A stretch of DNA of 11,862 nucleotides from Lawsonibacter sp. (GCA_022798855.1 JAAWNI010000051.1:1-11862), one strand, 5' to 3'. Counted from the stretch's first letter, positions 1-5,461 are shown. Translations and numbers: made by a program. Notes: generated from the letters alone by a model not told the origin.

Positions 1-42
1 CCTCGGCGGCCCGATGTTCAGGGCATAGAGGGCAATAAAGGC

Positions 43-67
43 GGCGCGCCGGGTCGTCGCGCCCTAC
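43..67. repeat. Family-1 palindromic repeat, right-end fragment
   Basis: This 25-base stretch ends in GCGCCCTAC, the right-end signature of the GTAGGG...CCCTAC family. Its reverse complement recurs near the other end of the window at 11629-11654 with a single extra C. It lies about 28 bases before the dtd start and just upstream of its RBS. The left part of the element, or the upstream gene's end, is not recognisable in bases 1-42. No promoter or gene is evident in 1-94. Confidence 0.6.
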
Positions 68-94
68 AAAATTACCAACAAAGGACGTGATTCC

Positions 95-538
95 ATGCGC
101 GCGGTTGTCACCCGGGTAACCTCCGCCTCCGTCACCATCGGCGGGACGGTGGAGGGCGCCATCGACAGGGGCTTTTTGGTCCTTTTGGGCGTGGGCCCGG
201 AGGACACCCAGGCCACAGGGGATAAGCTGGCAGAAAAGATATGCAACCTTCGGGTCTTCGAGGATGAGAACGGCAAGATGAACCTGAACCTGGAGCAGGT
301 GGGGGGCGCGCTGCTGGTGATCTCGCAATTCACCCTTTACGCCGACACCTCCTCCCGCCGCCCCGGCTTCTCCCACGCCGCCAAGCCGGAGCTGGCCGTC
401 CCGCTGTACGAGCGCTTTCTGGACCAGTGCCGGGCCCGGGGCTTCCGGGTGGAGCACGGCCAGTTCGGGGCCGATATGCAGGTGGCGTCCGTCAACGACG
501 GCCCGGTGACCATCCTGTTCGATACGGACAAGGCGTAG
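95..538 (+). CDS. dtd: D-aminoacyl-tRNA deacylase (DTD)
   Basis: Cytoplasmic proofreading enzyme that hydrolyses the ester bond of D-amino acids (classically D-Tyr) mischarged on tRNA, and in this family also glycine on tRNA-Ala. The 147-aa length is typical of a full DTD subunit, which works as a homodimer. Both active-site signatures are visible: SQFTLYAD at residues 77-84 and the Gly-cisPro motif in NDGPVT at 134-139 (G136-P137). The N-terminus MRAVVTRVTSASVTI is also characteristic. The ATG at 95 is preceded by AAAGGACG about 9 bases upstream, which supports this start. The TAG stop (536-538) lies inside the left end of a GTAGGG repeat. In many Firmicutes dtd follows relA/spoT; that gene would be off the left edge and cannot be seen here. 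The identification is firm. Confidence 0.97.
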   Translation: MRAVVTRVTSASVTIGGTVEGAIDRGFLVLLGVGPEDTQATGDKLAEKICNLRVFEDENGKMNLNLEQVGGALLVISQFTLYADTSSRRPGFSHAAKPELAVPLYERFLDQCRARGFRVEHGQFGADMQVASVNDGPVTILFDTDKA

Positions 539-603
539 GGGCGGCCTGTGGCCGCCCGCCTGAACCGGCATACGCAAAACGGGCGGACAATGTCCGCCCC
601 TAC
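535..603. repeat. Family-1 palindromic repeat, complete 69-bp copy
   Basis: The element starts GTAGGGGCGG and ends CCGCCCCTAC, so its ends are inverted repeats. Inside are two perfect hairpins: an 8-bp stem around 539-557 (GGGCGGCC, loop TGT) and a 9-bp stem at 581-599 (GGGCGGACA, loop A). A second complete copy of exactly 69 bp lies at 11403-11471. The left end provides the dtd stop codon. The right end abuts the RBS of the next gene. It carries no coding capacity and probably acts as a REP/MITE-like element whose hairpins could attenuate or stabilise the transcript. Confidence 0.85.
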
Positions 604-617
604 AGAGGAGGTTTCCC

Positions 618-1022
618 ATGTTTTTCTTTGGCAAAAAGAAAATCGACCCCAGCCAGCCCCACCCGGACTGGCCCTGGGCGCTGAACCTGGGCGGCAGGCC
701 GTCGGCGGAGCTGGACTGGGACATTCTGGAGTCCGAGCTGCGGAAGCTGAACCTGGAGGACCCGGACAGCTTCCTGATCCTGGAGCAGGAGGACCCCGCC
801 GAACCGGGCAGCTACTGGTTCATCCAGAGCGCCATGAACCGGGCGGGGCCCAAGCCCGGCTGGTACACCGTGGAGGTGGGCTGGGGCGGCGGCCAGGGAA
901 AGGGGCTGCTGGACCTGGATGTGCGGACGGTGGAGGAGGCCATCCCCTTCTTCCGCACCGCCTATGGCCGGAAACCGCTGGAGCTCTCCCAATTTGAGGA
1001 CCAGTCCGACATGCTGGGCTGA
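618..1022 (+). CDS. Conserved-type hypothetical protein, 134 aa
   Basis: I do not recognise a named family. The protein is acidic and tryptophan-rich, with a short basic N-terminus (FFFGKKK, residues 2-8), then an aromatic/proline stretch (DWPWALNL, 17-24). A central GSYWFIQSAM segment (64-73) is followed by GWYTVEVGWGGG (81-92), a pattern that looks like beta-strands. A C-terminal helical part (VRTVEEAIPFFRTAYG, 102-117) follows. There is no signal peptide or membrane helix, so it is probably cytoplasmic. A strong GAGGAGG RBS sits 7 bases before the ATG. It lies between dtd and the MBL hydrolase, ending 15 bases before the latter, so the two are probably co-transcribed. The ORF is supported by its RBS, codon usage and tight packing; its function is unknown. 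Confidence 0.8.
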   Translation: MFFFGKKKIDPSQPHPDWPWALNLGGRPSAELDWDILESELRKLNLEDPDSFLILEQEDPAEPGSYWFIQSAMNRAGPKPGWYTVEVGWGGGQGKGLLDLDVRTVEEAIPFFRTAYGRKPLELSQFEDQSDMLG

Positions 1023-1037
1023 ACAGGAGGTGTTTGC

Positions 1038-1649
1038 ATGAAGGTAAAAATGATGCAGGTGGGCCCCATCGGCACCAACTGCTATTTCCTGATAGACGCG
1101 GACAGCGGCGTAATGGCCATTATCGACCCCGGCGACGAGCCGGAGCTGATTCAGCAGGCCGTTGAGGAGTCAGGGGCGGAGGTGAAATACCTCCTCCTCA
1201 CCCACGGCCACTACGACCACACCACCGCCGTGCCCGCCCTGCACCGGGTCTACCCCGGCGCGGAGGCCTACATCCACCGGGCCGACGCCGACGGGGTGGG
1301 AAGCCGGATCTTCCCCCTGTCCGGGGAGATGGAGGGGCTGAAATTTTACGATGAGGGGGATTCGCTCCCCCTGGGCGGGCTCACCATCCATGTGATGCAC
1401 ACCCCCGGCCACTCCCCGGGGTCCGTGGTCCTGCGGGTGGAGGACGTTTTGTTCTGCGGCGACACCCTTTTCGCCGGCTCCATGGGCCGCACCGACCTGC
1501 CCGGGGGCAGCGAGGAGCAGATCATGGAGTCCCTCAGGCGGCTGGGCGCCCTGGAGGGCAATTTCCACGTCCTCCCCGGCCATATGGGGGCCTCCGACCT
1601 GGACCAGGAGCGCAAGCACAACCCCTATCTGCGGATGGCGATGGGGTAA
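1038..1649 (+). CDS. MBL-fold metallohydrolase, glyoxalase II-like
   Basis: A 203-aa metallo-beta-lactamase-fold hydrolase of the short glyoxalase-II/YcbL-like branch. The metal-binding motif THGHYDH is at residues 55-61 (H56, H58, D60, H61). Further ligands are H125 in HTPGH (121-125), D142 in CGDTLF, and H182 in LPGHM. All dinuclear-metal positions of the family are therefore present. FAGSMGRTDLPGG (145-157) is typical of this subgroup. It lacks the long C-terminal substrate domain of classical glyoxalase II, so the true substrate (S-lactoylglutathione-like thioester or another ester) is uncertain. The start is fixed by AGGAGGTG about 7 bases before the ATG. It is co-directional with dtd and the 134-aa gene. 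The TAA stop overlaps the first bases of a family-2 repeat that fills the gap to the convergent gene. Confidence 0.93.
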   Translation: MKVKMMQVGPIGTNCYFLIDADSGVMAIIDPGDEPELIQQAVEESGAEVKYLLLTHGHYDHTTAVPALHRVYPGAEAYIHRADADGVGSRIFPLSGEMEGLKFYDEGDSLPLGGLTIHVMHTPGHSPGSVVLRVEDVLFCGDTLFAGSMGRTDLPGGSEEQIMESLRRLGALEGNFHVLPGHMGASDLDQERKHNPYLRMAMG

Positions 1650-1769
1650 CTCCCTCAGTCAGCCCTGACGGGCTGACAGCTCCCTCAAAGAGGGAGCCTT
1701 TCAGGGTGCGCAGCCTAAAGCCTCCCTCTCTGAGGGAGGTGGCACGGCGAAGCCGTGGCGGAGGGAGTT
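1648..1769. repeat. Family-2 palindromic repeat filling a convergent gap
   Basis: A 122-bp element with inverted ends AACTCCCTC and GAGGGAGTT. Internal hairpins include TCAGCCC-TGAC-GGGCTGA, CTCCCTC-AAA-GAGGGAG, CCTCCCTC-T-GAGGGAGG and CACGGC-GAA-GCCGTG. It begins in the TAA stop of the MBL gene and ends at the TGA stop of the convergent small gene, so it occupies the complete intergenic space. The repeated stems make it a plausible bidirectional terminator or attenuator, although no clean U-tract is present. Similar modules appear at 4259-4315 and 5347-5461. Confidence 0.82.
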
Positions 1770-2035
1770 CACACCCCCAGCCCGCTAAGAACCTGTTTAC
1801 GCAGGCCCAGGCCGAAGAGGTAGTAGGCCCGGACCTCCAGGGAGAGCTGGCGGTTAACCACCTCTTCCAAATGGCTGCACTGGTCGTAGCCGAGGATTTT
1901 CTCCAGTTCCCGGAAAGCCAGGCTGCATTCCCGCTCCGCCTGGACGTATTCAGGGATGCTGTTACAGAAATCGGCAATCTCCCCTGGAATTTCCGGGTTG
2001 TTCAGGAATAGAGTTTGTAGTATAGTTTGATTCAT
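1769..2035 (-). CDS. Small helical protein of unknown function, 88 aa (DUF6809-like?)
   Basis: An 88-aa, probably all-helical, cytoplasmic protein beginning MNQTILQTLFLNNPEIP. A region of charged helices (QAERECSLAFRELEKILG) is followed by a C-terminal LSLEVRAYYLFGLGLRKQVL helix. The general layout and the aromatic-G-x-x-G-x-R pattern resemble small DUF6809-type proteins of Clostridia, but this is only a similarity by eye. The ATG at 2035 is preferred over an in-frame ATG at 2056, because AAAGGAGGG lies 6-8 bases upstream of the former. A consensus promoter (TTGACA, 18-base spacer, TATAAT) sits immediately upstream on the same strand. It is divergent from the XRE regulator at 2105 and convergent with the MBL gene. 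Its first 17 codons recur as a fossil at 2356-2405. A regulatory link to the divergent XRE gene is plausible but not shown. Confidence 0.75.
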   Translation of the reverse strand: MNQTILQTLFLNNPEIPGEIADFCNSIPEYVQAERECSLAFRELEKILGYDQCSHLEEVVNRQLSLEVRAYYLFGLGLRKQVLSGLGV

Positions 2036-2065
2036 GTGATTCCCTCCTTTGTGCATTTTAAATTC

Positions 2066-2095
2066 ATTATATCATGCAAAAGATATTCATGTCAA
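2066..2095 (-). promoter_or_regulatory. Consensus sigma-A promoter of the 88-aa gene
   Basis: Read on the minus strand, TTGACA (2095-2090) and TATAAT (2071-2066) are both perfect matches, separated by 18 bases. They lie 31 bases upstream of the ATG at 2035. The promoter lies within the divergent gap to the XRE gene at 2105, so a regulator bound here could affect both genes. A matching plus-strand promoter for XRE1 is less clear (a TATATCAT-like -10 around 2068-2075 with no good -35). Confidence 0.75.
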
Positions 2096-2104
2096 GAGGT
2101 TTTT

Positions 2105-2326
2105 ATGGCTACTTTAGGTGAACGGCTGAAAATGCTCCGCAAGGAGAAGCGAATGACGCAGATGGAACTAGCCGAGCTGCTGAATCAGTCCCTGCGGGCA
2201 TATCAATATTATGAATCAGGACATCATGTCCCTGAATTTCCCAATCTGGTTCTGCTGGCCAACTTTTACGATGTCAGCATGGACTACCTGATTGGCCGCA
2301 GCGAGACAAGGGAGCGCCAGCCGTGA
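2105..2326 (+). CDS. XRE-family HTH transcriptional regulator (copy 1)
   Basis: A 73-aa single-domain Cro/C1-type DNA-binding protein, about the minimum length of the HTH_XRE fold. LGERLKMLRKEK (4-15) forms helix 1. MTQMELAELLNQSLRAYQYYESG (17-39) spans the HTH helices 2-3, and FYDVSMDYLIGR (54-65) is the closing helix typical of these repressors. There is no effector or dimerisation domain. The ATG at 2105 is chosen because AAGAGGT lies just upstream and LGERL is the usual domain start; an in-frame ATG at 2027 would add an unlikely N-terminus. It is divergent from the 88-aa gene. It is a paralogue of the next gene (49 of 73 residues identical by hand alignment). Its last codons overlap a fossil hemZ start (GTGAAGCTGT), showing that this copy once sat directly before hemZ or was copied from such a place. 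Its target is unknown. Confidence 0.9.
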   Translation: MATLGERLKMLRKEKRMTQMELAELLNQSLRAYQYYESGHHVPEFPNLVLLANFYDVSMDYLIGRSETRERQP

Positions 2327-2355
2327 AGCTGTTCTTAGAGCTGGAAATTTCGATG
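2323..2355 (+). pseudogene. Fossil of the hemZ 5' end
   Basis: Starting inside the XRE1 stop codon, GTGAAGCTGTTCTTAGAG encodes MKLFLE, matching the true hemZ start (MKLYFE at 2698), including the GTGA overlap and the embedded AGGGAG RBS. Similarity is lost after about six codons. The frame continues to a TGA at 2398-2400 (25 codons). This is best read as the 3' edge of a tandem duplication, not as a functional gene. Confidence 0.7.
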
Positions 2356-2405
2356 GGAATTTCCGGGTTGTCCAGGAATAGAGTTTGTAGTATAGTTTGA
2401 TTCAT
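2356..2405 (-). pseudogene. Truncated duplicate of the 88-aa gene's 5' end
   Basis: About 50 bases match the first 17 codons of the minus-strand gene at 1986-2035 with one mismatch. The encoded MNQTILQTLFLDNPEIP differs only by N12D. Downstream the frame leaves homology and runs into the XRE1 3' end, reaching a TGA at 2274 (43-aa ORF in total). It keeps a GGAGGA RBS and a perfect TTGACA-17-TATAAT promoter, so the truncated ORF may still be transcribed. Confidence 0.72.
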
Positions 2406-2420
2406 AGGTGTCTCCTCCAC

Positions 2421-2449
2421 TTGCAATTTATGTTCAAGCGTATTATACT
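2421..2449 (+). promoter_or_regulatory. Predicted promoter of XRE2-hemZ
   Basis: TTGCAA at 2421-2426 (4/6 to the -35 consensus) and TATACT at 2444-2449 (5/6 to the -10) are separated by exactly 17 bases and precede the XRE2 ATG by about 30 bases. The -10 overlaps that of the opposing promoter. It abuts the dyad ACTCG-TAAGT-CGAGT. Confidence 0.6.
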
Positions 2450-2470
2450 CGTAAGTCGAGTTCGTGTCAA
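2442..2470 (-). promoter_or_regulatory. Opposing consensus promoter for the truncated gene copy
   Basis: On the minus strand, TTGACA (2470-2465) and TATAAT (2447-2442) are both perfect, with a 17-base spacer. It reads toward the truncated small-gene ORF starting at 2405. Its -10 shares bases with the XRE2 -10, so the two promoters are likely mutually exclusive. Confidence 0.65.
2447..2461. promoter_or_regulatory. Dyad, candidate operator at overlapping promoters
   Basis: ACTCG-TAAGT-CGAGT is a perfect 5-5-5 inverted repeat. It covers the end of the XRE2 -10 and its expected transcription start, and lies inside the spacer of the opposing promoter. That is a natural position for autorepression by a small XRE repressor. 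The upstream intergenic copy at 2036-2104 does not contain the same dyad. Confidence 0.4.
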
Positions 2471-2479
2471 GGGGGATTT

Positions 2480-2701
2480 ATGGCTAATTTAGGAGAAAGA
2501 TTAAAGCTTCTGAGAAAAGAAAGAAAACTGAAGCAGGTAGAGATGGCGGAGCATTTCAACCAAAGTCCACGGGCATATCAATACTATGAAGCGGGCACCC
2601 GCCACCCGGAATACGACCACCTGCTGGCCCTGGCCGACTTCTTTGACGTCAGCCTGGACTATCTGGTGGGCCGCAGCGAGACGAGGGAGCGCCAGCCGTG
2701 A
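2480..2701 (+). CDS. XRE-family HTH transcriptional regulator (copy 2)
   Basis: A 73-aa single-domain Cro/C1-type regulator, paralogous to the gene at 2105 and of identical length. The domain runs LGERLKLLRKER (4-15), then LKQVEMAEHFNQSPRAYQYYEAG as helices 2-3, then FFDVSLDYLVGR. The last ten residues (GRSETRERQP) are identical to copy 1, and the 3' DNA differs by about one base in 39, while the N-terminal half is far more divergent. The 5' third is AT-rich (many AAA/AGA codons) against GC-rich codons in the rest, giving a mosaic look. The start is set by AAGGGGGA upstream of the ATG. The TGA stop overlaps the hemZ GTG start (GTGA), and the hemZ RBS AGGGAG lies within this gene. Its expression is therefore probably coupled to hemZ. 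Whether it regulates hemZ is an inference. Confidence 0.9.
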   Translation: MANLGERLKLLRKERKLKQVEMAEHFNQSPRAYQYYEAGTRHPEYDHLLALADFFDVSLDYLVGRSETRERQP

Positions 2702-4203
2702 AGCTGTACTTCGAGGCGTCCAACTTCCCCTGGGCCCCGGAGCGCTACCACTACGCGGCGGAGCAGATGATGCTGACCCTGTTCCCGGAGGAGCGGCCCG
2801 AGTACCCGGAGGGGCCCCCGCCCAAGCTTCTGGGCGGGGAGGGCAACGCGGTCATTTTCACCCTCCACCGGGGGAAAAAGCTGACCAACGTCAGCGCCCT
2901 GGTGTTCCGCAACCAGGGGCGTTTCGATGGGGTGCGCCGCTTCCCCTCTGAGGAGCTGGACCGGCCCCCGGAGCAGGTCTACCACACCGTCCAGCACGCT
3001 TTGAAGCTGGCCTTCTACAAGGCGGGCTCCGCCCTGCTGGGGGCCCAGCCCCCCTGGGGGGCGCTGACCGGGGTGCGGCCGGTCAAGCTGCCCACCCGGT
3101 CCCTGCTGGCGGGGGACAGCCCCAAGCAGGCCCAGCGGGCGCTGGAAAAGGAGTATTTTGTCTCCCCGGACCGGGCCAGGCTGGCGGTGGACTGCGCCCA
3201 GGCCAGCGTGGAGGTGCAGCGGTCCCTCAAGCCCGGCCAGGTGTCGCTGTACATCGGCATCCCCTTCTGCCCCAGCCGGTGCGCCTACTGCTCCTTCGTC
3301 TCCGCCGACGTGGGCCGGACCCTCAAGCTGGTGGAGCCGTACCTGGAGGGGCTGCTCCGGGAGGTGGAGGAGGCGGGCCGGGTCCTGCGGGATGCGGGGC
3401 TGGCCGTCCGCTCCTTCTACATGGGGGGCGGCACCCCCACCACCCTGTCCGAGGGCCAGCTGGACCGCCTGCTGTCCCGGTGCAAGGCCTGCCTTCCCCT
3501 GGAGGACTGCGTGGAGTACACCGTGGAAGCCGGCCGGCCCGACACCATCACAGAGGGGAAGCTGGCGGTTTTGAGGGCCCACCAGATCGGCCGCGTCTCC
3601 GTCAACCCCCAGACCCTGGAGGACCACGTGCTGGAAGCCATCGGCCGGAAGCATTCCGCCGGGGACTTCCGCAGGGCCGCCGGCATGGTGGCGGGCGCGG
3701 GCTTCGACTGCGTCAATATGGACCTGATCGCCGGCCTGCCCAGGGACTCCTTCGAGGGCTTCCGGCGCTCCCTGGAGTCGGTGCTGGACATGGGCCCGGA
3801 GAATGTCACCGTCCATACCCTGGCGCTGAAAAAGGGCTCCGCCCTGATGGAAAAGGGCGGACAGCTGCCCAGCGGGGAGGAAGTGCTCAAAATGCTGGAC
3901 TACTCCCGGGAGCTTCTCATAACTCAGGGCTATATCCCGTATTATCTGTACCGGCAGAAATATATGTCCGGCTCGCTGGAAAACGTAGGCTGGGCCAAAC
4001 CGGGCACCGCCAGCCTGTATAACATCGTTATGATGGAGGAGCTCCACACGGTAATCTCCCTGGGGGCCGGCGGGGTGACCAAGCTCATCGGCGGCGGGAA
4101 GCTCCTCCGCCTGACCAATCCCAAGTTCCCCCAGGACTATCTGTCCAGCCTGGACAAGGTGCTGGGGCAGAAGGCGGAGATCGGGGCGTTTTACCGGATG
4201 TAG
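2698..4203 (+). CDS. hemZ: HemZ, radical SAM coproporphyrinogen III oxidase-like protein
   Basis: A 501-aa cytoplasmic radical SAM protein of the HemZ branch of the HemN superfamily, annotated as oxygen-independent coproporphyrinogen dehydrogenase; the true reaction of HemZ is less certain than that of HemN. The [4Fe-4S] motif is in GIPFCPSRCAYCSF, with C191, C195 and C198. YMGGGTPTTL (241-250) is the SAM-contact motif. The roughly 180-residue N-terminal extension with GALTGVRPVKL (121-131) separates HemZ from HemN and HemW. The C-terminal part has the family segments YYLYRQKYMSG, ENVGWAKPG and SLGAGGVTKL. The start is GTG at 2698, overlapping the XRE2 stop by four bases, with an AGGGAG RBS inside XRE2. 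The length is normal, so it appears intact. The stop TAG falls in a GTAGGG repeat. In many Clostridia hemZ follows dtd and an MBL gene; here the small-protein/XRE module intervenes. Confidence 0.94.
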   Translation: MKLYFEASNFPWAPERYHYAAEQMMLTLFPEERPEYPEGPPPKLLGGEGNAVIFTLHRGKKLTNVSALVFRNQGRFDGVRRFPSEELDRPPEQVYHTVQHALKLAFYKAGSALLGAQPPWGALTGVRPVKLPTRSLLAGDSPKQAQRALEKEYFVSPDRARLAVDCAQASVEVQRSLKPGQVSLYIGIPFCPSRCAYCSFVSADVGRTLKLVEPYLEGLLREVEEAGRVLRDAGLAVRSFYMGGGTPTTLSEGQLDRLLSRCKACLPLEDCVEYTVEAGRPDTITEGKLAVLRAHQIGRVSVNPQTLEDHVLEAIGRKHSAGDFRRAAGMVAGAGFDCVNMDLIAGLPRDSFEGFRRSLESVLDMGPENVTVHTLALKKGSALMEKGGQLPSGEEVLKMLDYSRELLITQGYIPYYLYRQKYMSGSLENVGWAKPGTASLYNIVMMEELHTVISLGAGGVTKLIGGGKLLRLTNPKFPQDYLSSLDKVLGQKAEIGAFYRM

Positions 4204-4230
4204 GGACACGGCTTGCCGTGTCCGCCCTTT
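4200..4230. repeat. Family-1 half element / hairpin after hemZ
   Basis: GTAGGG at 4200-4205 contains the hemZ TAG stop. GGACACGGC-TT-GCCGTGTCC (4204-4223) is a perfect 9-bp stem with a 2-base loop, followed by GCCCTTTAAAT. It resembles one hairpin of the family-1 repeat. Placed directly at the stop, it may serve as a weak intrinsic terminator. Confidence 0.65.
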
Positions 4231-4258
4231 AAATCTGCTGCCATGCCTGCGGGCCGTC

Positions 4259-4315
4259 AAAAAAGCCCCCTCCGGGAGGGGGGTGGCACGGCGGAGCCGT
4301 GGCGGGGGGAGTTTT
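4259..4315. repeat. Family-2-type hairpin module between hemZ and the kinase
   Basis: Contains CCCCCTCC-GGGAGGGGG and the shared module GGTGGCACGGCGGAGCCGTGG, followed by GGGGGGAGTT, which matches the right end of the family-2 element at 1648-1769. The remainder of the 203-base gap to 4406 holds no gene. TATAAAATT at 4326 is not backed by a convincing -35, so I do not call a promoter there. Confidence 0.7.
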
Positions 4316-4406
4316 GCGAAACGCGGTATAAAATTGTACTCCCTCAGCTGCCCCCCAGCCATTTCAGCGAATTTATCCCAAAGCAATCACGGAGAGGAGT
4401 GTCCCT

Positions 4407-5345
4407 ATGGCCTATCAACTACAGGAGATCAACCGGCGCGTCCAGAGCGGCGCGGCGGAATTTCTGGCCGAGTGCGACGAGAACTATGCCCAGCGGGTAT
4501 CGCTGGCGGCGGACAAGATTCTGTCCAACCTGGAGCGCAGCCCTATTGTGCTGCTGTCCGGGCCTTCCGGCTCCGGCAAGACCACCACGGCCATGAAGAT
4601 CGCCGAGGAGCTGCTCCGCCGGGGGGTGAACTCCCGGGCGGTGGCTATGGACAACTACTTTCTCACCCAGGACCCCAGGACCGCCCCCCGCACCCCGGAG
4701 GGGGCCATCGACTACGAGTCCCCCCTGTGCCTGGACATGGAGCTGCTCAGCCAGCACTTCGCCGCCCTGAGCCGTGGGGAGGAGATCCTCATCCCCAAGT
4801 TTGAGTTCGCCCGCCAGATGCGCAACGACAGCCTGGGCACCCCCTTGAAGTTGGAGCGGAACGAGATCGCCATTTTCGAGGGCATCCACGCGCTGAATGA
4901 CGACATCGCCGGCCGGCACCCGGAGGCCGCCAAGCTGTATATTTCCGCCCGGTCCAACATCAACGAGGGCGCCGTCCTGCGGTTCAAGGGCACCTGGATG
5001 CGGCTGGTCCGCCGTGCGGTCCGGGATTACAGCTTCCGGGGGGCCGGGGTGGCACAGACCCTGGAGATGTGGGCCAACGTCCGCCGGGGCGAGAAGCTGT
5101 ATGTCTCCCCCTTCAAGAACAAGGCCGACATCGTCTTCGACTCCTCCCTGCCCTACGAGGTGCCGGTGATGAAGCACTATGCCGTGCCCATTTTGAAGAG
5201 CGTCCCCGAGGACAACGAGCGCCACGACGAGATGCTGGAGCTGGTAAAGGCCTTTGACCACTTCCAGCCCATCGACCCGGCCCTGGTGGCCCGGGACTCC
5301 CTCCTCCGGGAGTTCATCGGCGGCGGAAGCTATAAGTACCACTGA
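4407..5345 (+). CDS. Nucleoside kinase, uridine kinase (PRK/URK) family
   Basis: A 312-aa P-loop kinase expected to phosphorylate a nucleoside (uridine/cytidine type) with ATP or GTP in pyrimidine salvage. The Walker A motif GPSGSGKTT is at residues 52-60. MDNYF at 81-85 is the URK-family substrate/Mg loop, followed by RTPEGAIDYESPLCLD (95-110). PKFEFA (130-135), IFEGIHAL (156-163) and RLVRRAVRDYSFRG (199-212, lid-like arginines) are also family-typical. The C-terminal ADIVFDSSLPYE matches clostridial nucleoside kinases. It lacks the N-terminal TGS/ThrRS-like extension of the longer ~550-aa clostridial kinases, having only about 45 helical residues before the P-loop. There are no membrane segments. 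The ATG is preceded by GGAGAGGAG. It is flanked on both sides by hairpin repeats, so it may be its own transcription unit. The exact substrate cannot be read from sequence; phosphoribulokinase is unlikely in this lineage. Confidence 0.9.
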   Translation: MAYQLQEINRRVQSGAAEFLAECDENYAQRVSLAADKILSNLERSPIVLLSGPSGSGKTTTAMKIAEELLRRGVNSRAVAMDNYFLTQDPRTAPRTPEGAIDYESPLCLDMELLSQHFAALSRGEEILIPKFEFARQMRNDSLGTPLKLERNEIAIFEGIHALNDDIAGRHPEAAKLYISARSNINEGAVLRFKGTWMRLVRRAVRDYSFRGAGVAQTLEMWANVRRGEKLYVSPFKNKADIVFDSSLPYEVPVMKHYAVPILKSVPEDNERHDEMLELVKAFDHFQPIDPALVARDSLLREFIGGGSYKYH

Positions 5346-5346
5346 A

Positions 5347-5461
5347 CCCCCTCCTTTTCAGGGGAGGGGCCCTCTCCGCCACGGCTTCGCCGTGCCACCC
5401 CTCCCAAAGGGAGAGGTAAAGAAGCCCCCTCTGGGGGGCTGGCTGAGAGGGCGCCCCTACA
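5347..5461. repeat. Composite palindromic repeat (family 2 plus family-1 end)
   Basis: Starting one base after the kinase stop there are four successive hairpins: CCCCTCC...GGGGAGGGG, CACGGC-TTC-GCCGTG, CTCCC-AAA-GGGAG and AGCCCCC-TCT-GGGGGCT-type. The reverse complement carries the module GGTGGCACGGCGAAGCCGTGG seen at 1739-1759, so this copy is inverted relative to the one at 1648. The right end GCGCCCCTAC (to 5461) is a family-1 end. It fills the gap before the amylase RBS. Confidence 0.75.

Noticed and set aside
2027..2104. Upstream in-frame ATG extending XRE1 by 26 residues
   Set aside because: The extension crosses the promoter region, lacks an RBS and adds an atypical N-terminus; ATG 2105 matches XRE2 in length and domain start.
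1769..2701. Toxin-antitoxin system made of the 88-aa protein and the XRE proteins
   Set aside because: The genes are divergent instead of an overlapping pair, and the small protein shows no known toxin motif (RelE, HicA, HipA, Fic, PIN). The XRE proteins could equally be simple repressors.
4314..4335. Promoter for the nucleoside kinase at TATAAAATT
   Set aside because: No acceptable -35 at 16-18 bases upstream; the match is confined to an AT-rich patch beside a repeat.
2659..4386. Long minus-strand open frame opposite hemZ (575 codons)
   Set aside because: It is the antisense shadow of a confidently identified GC-rich gene; its sequence is low-complexity (G, A, Q, H, L rich), with no domain motif and no RBS.
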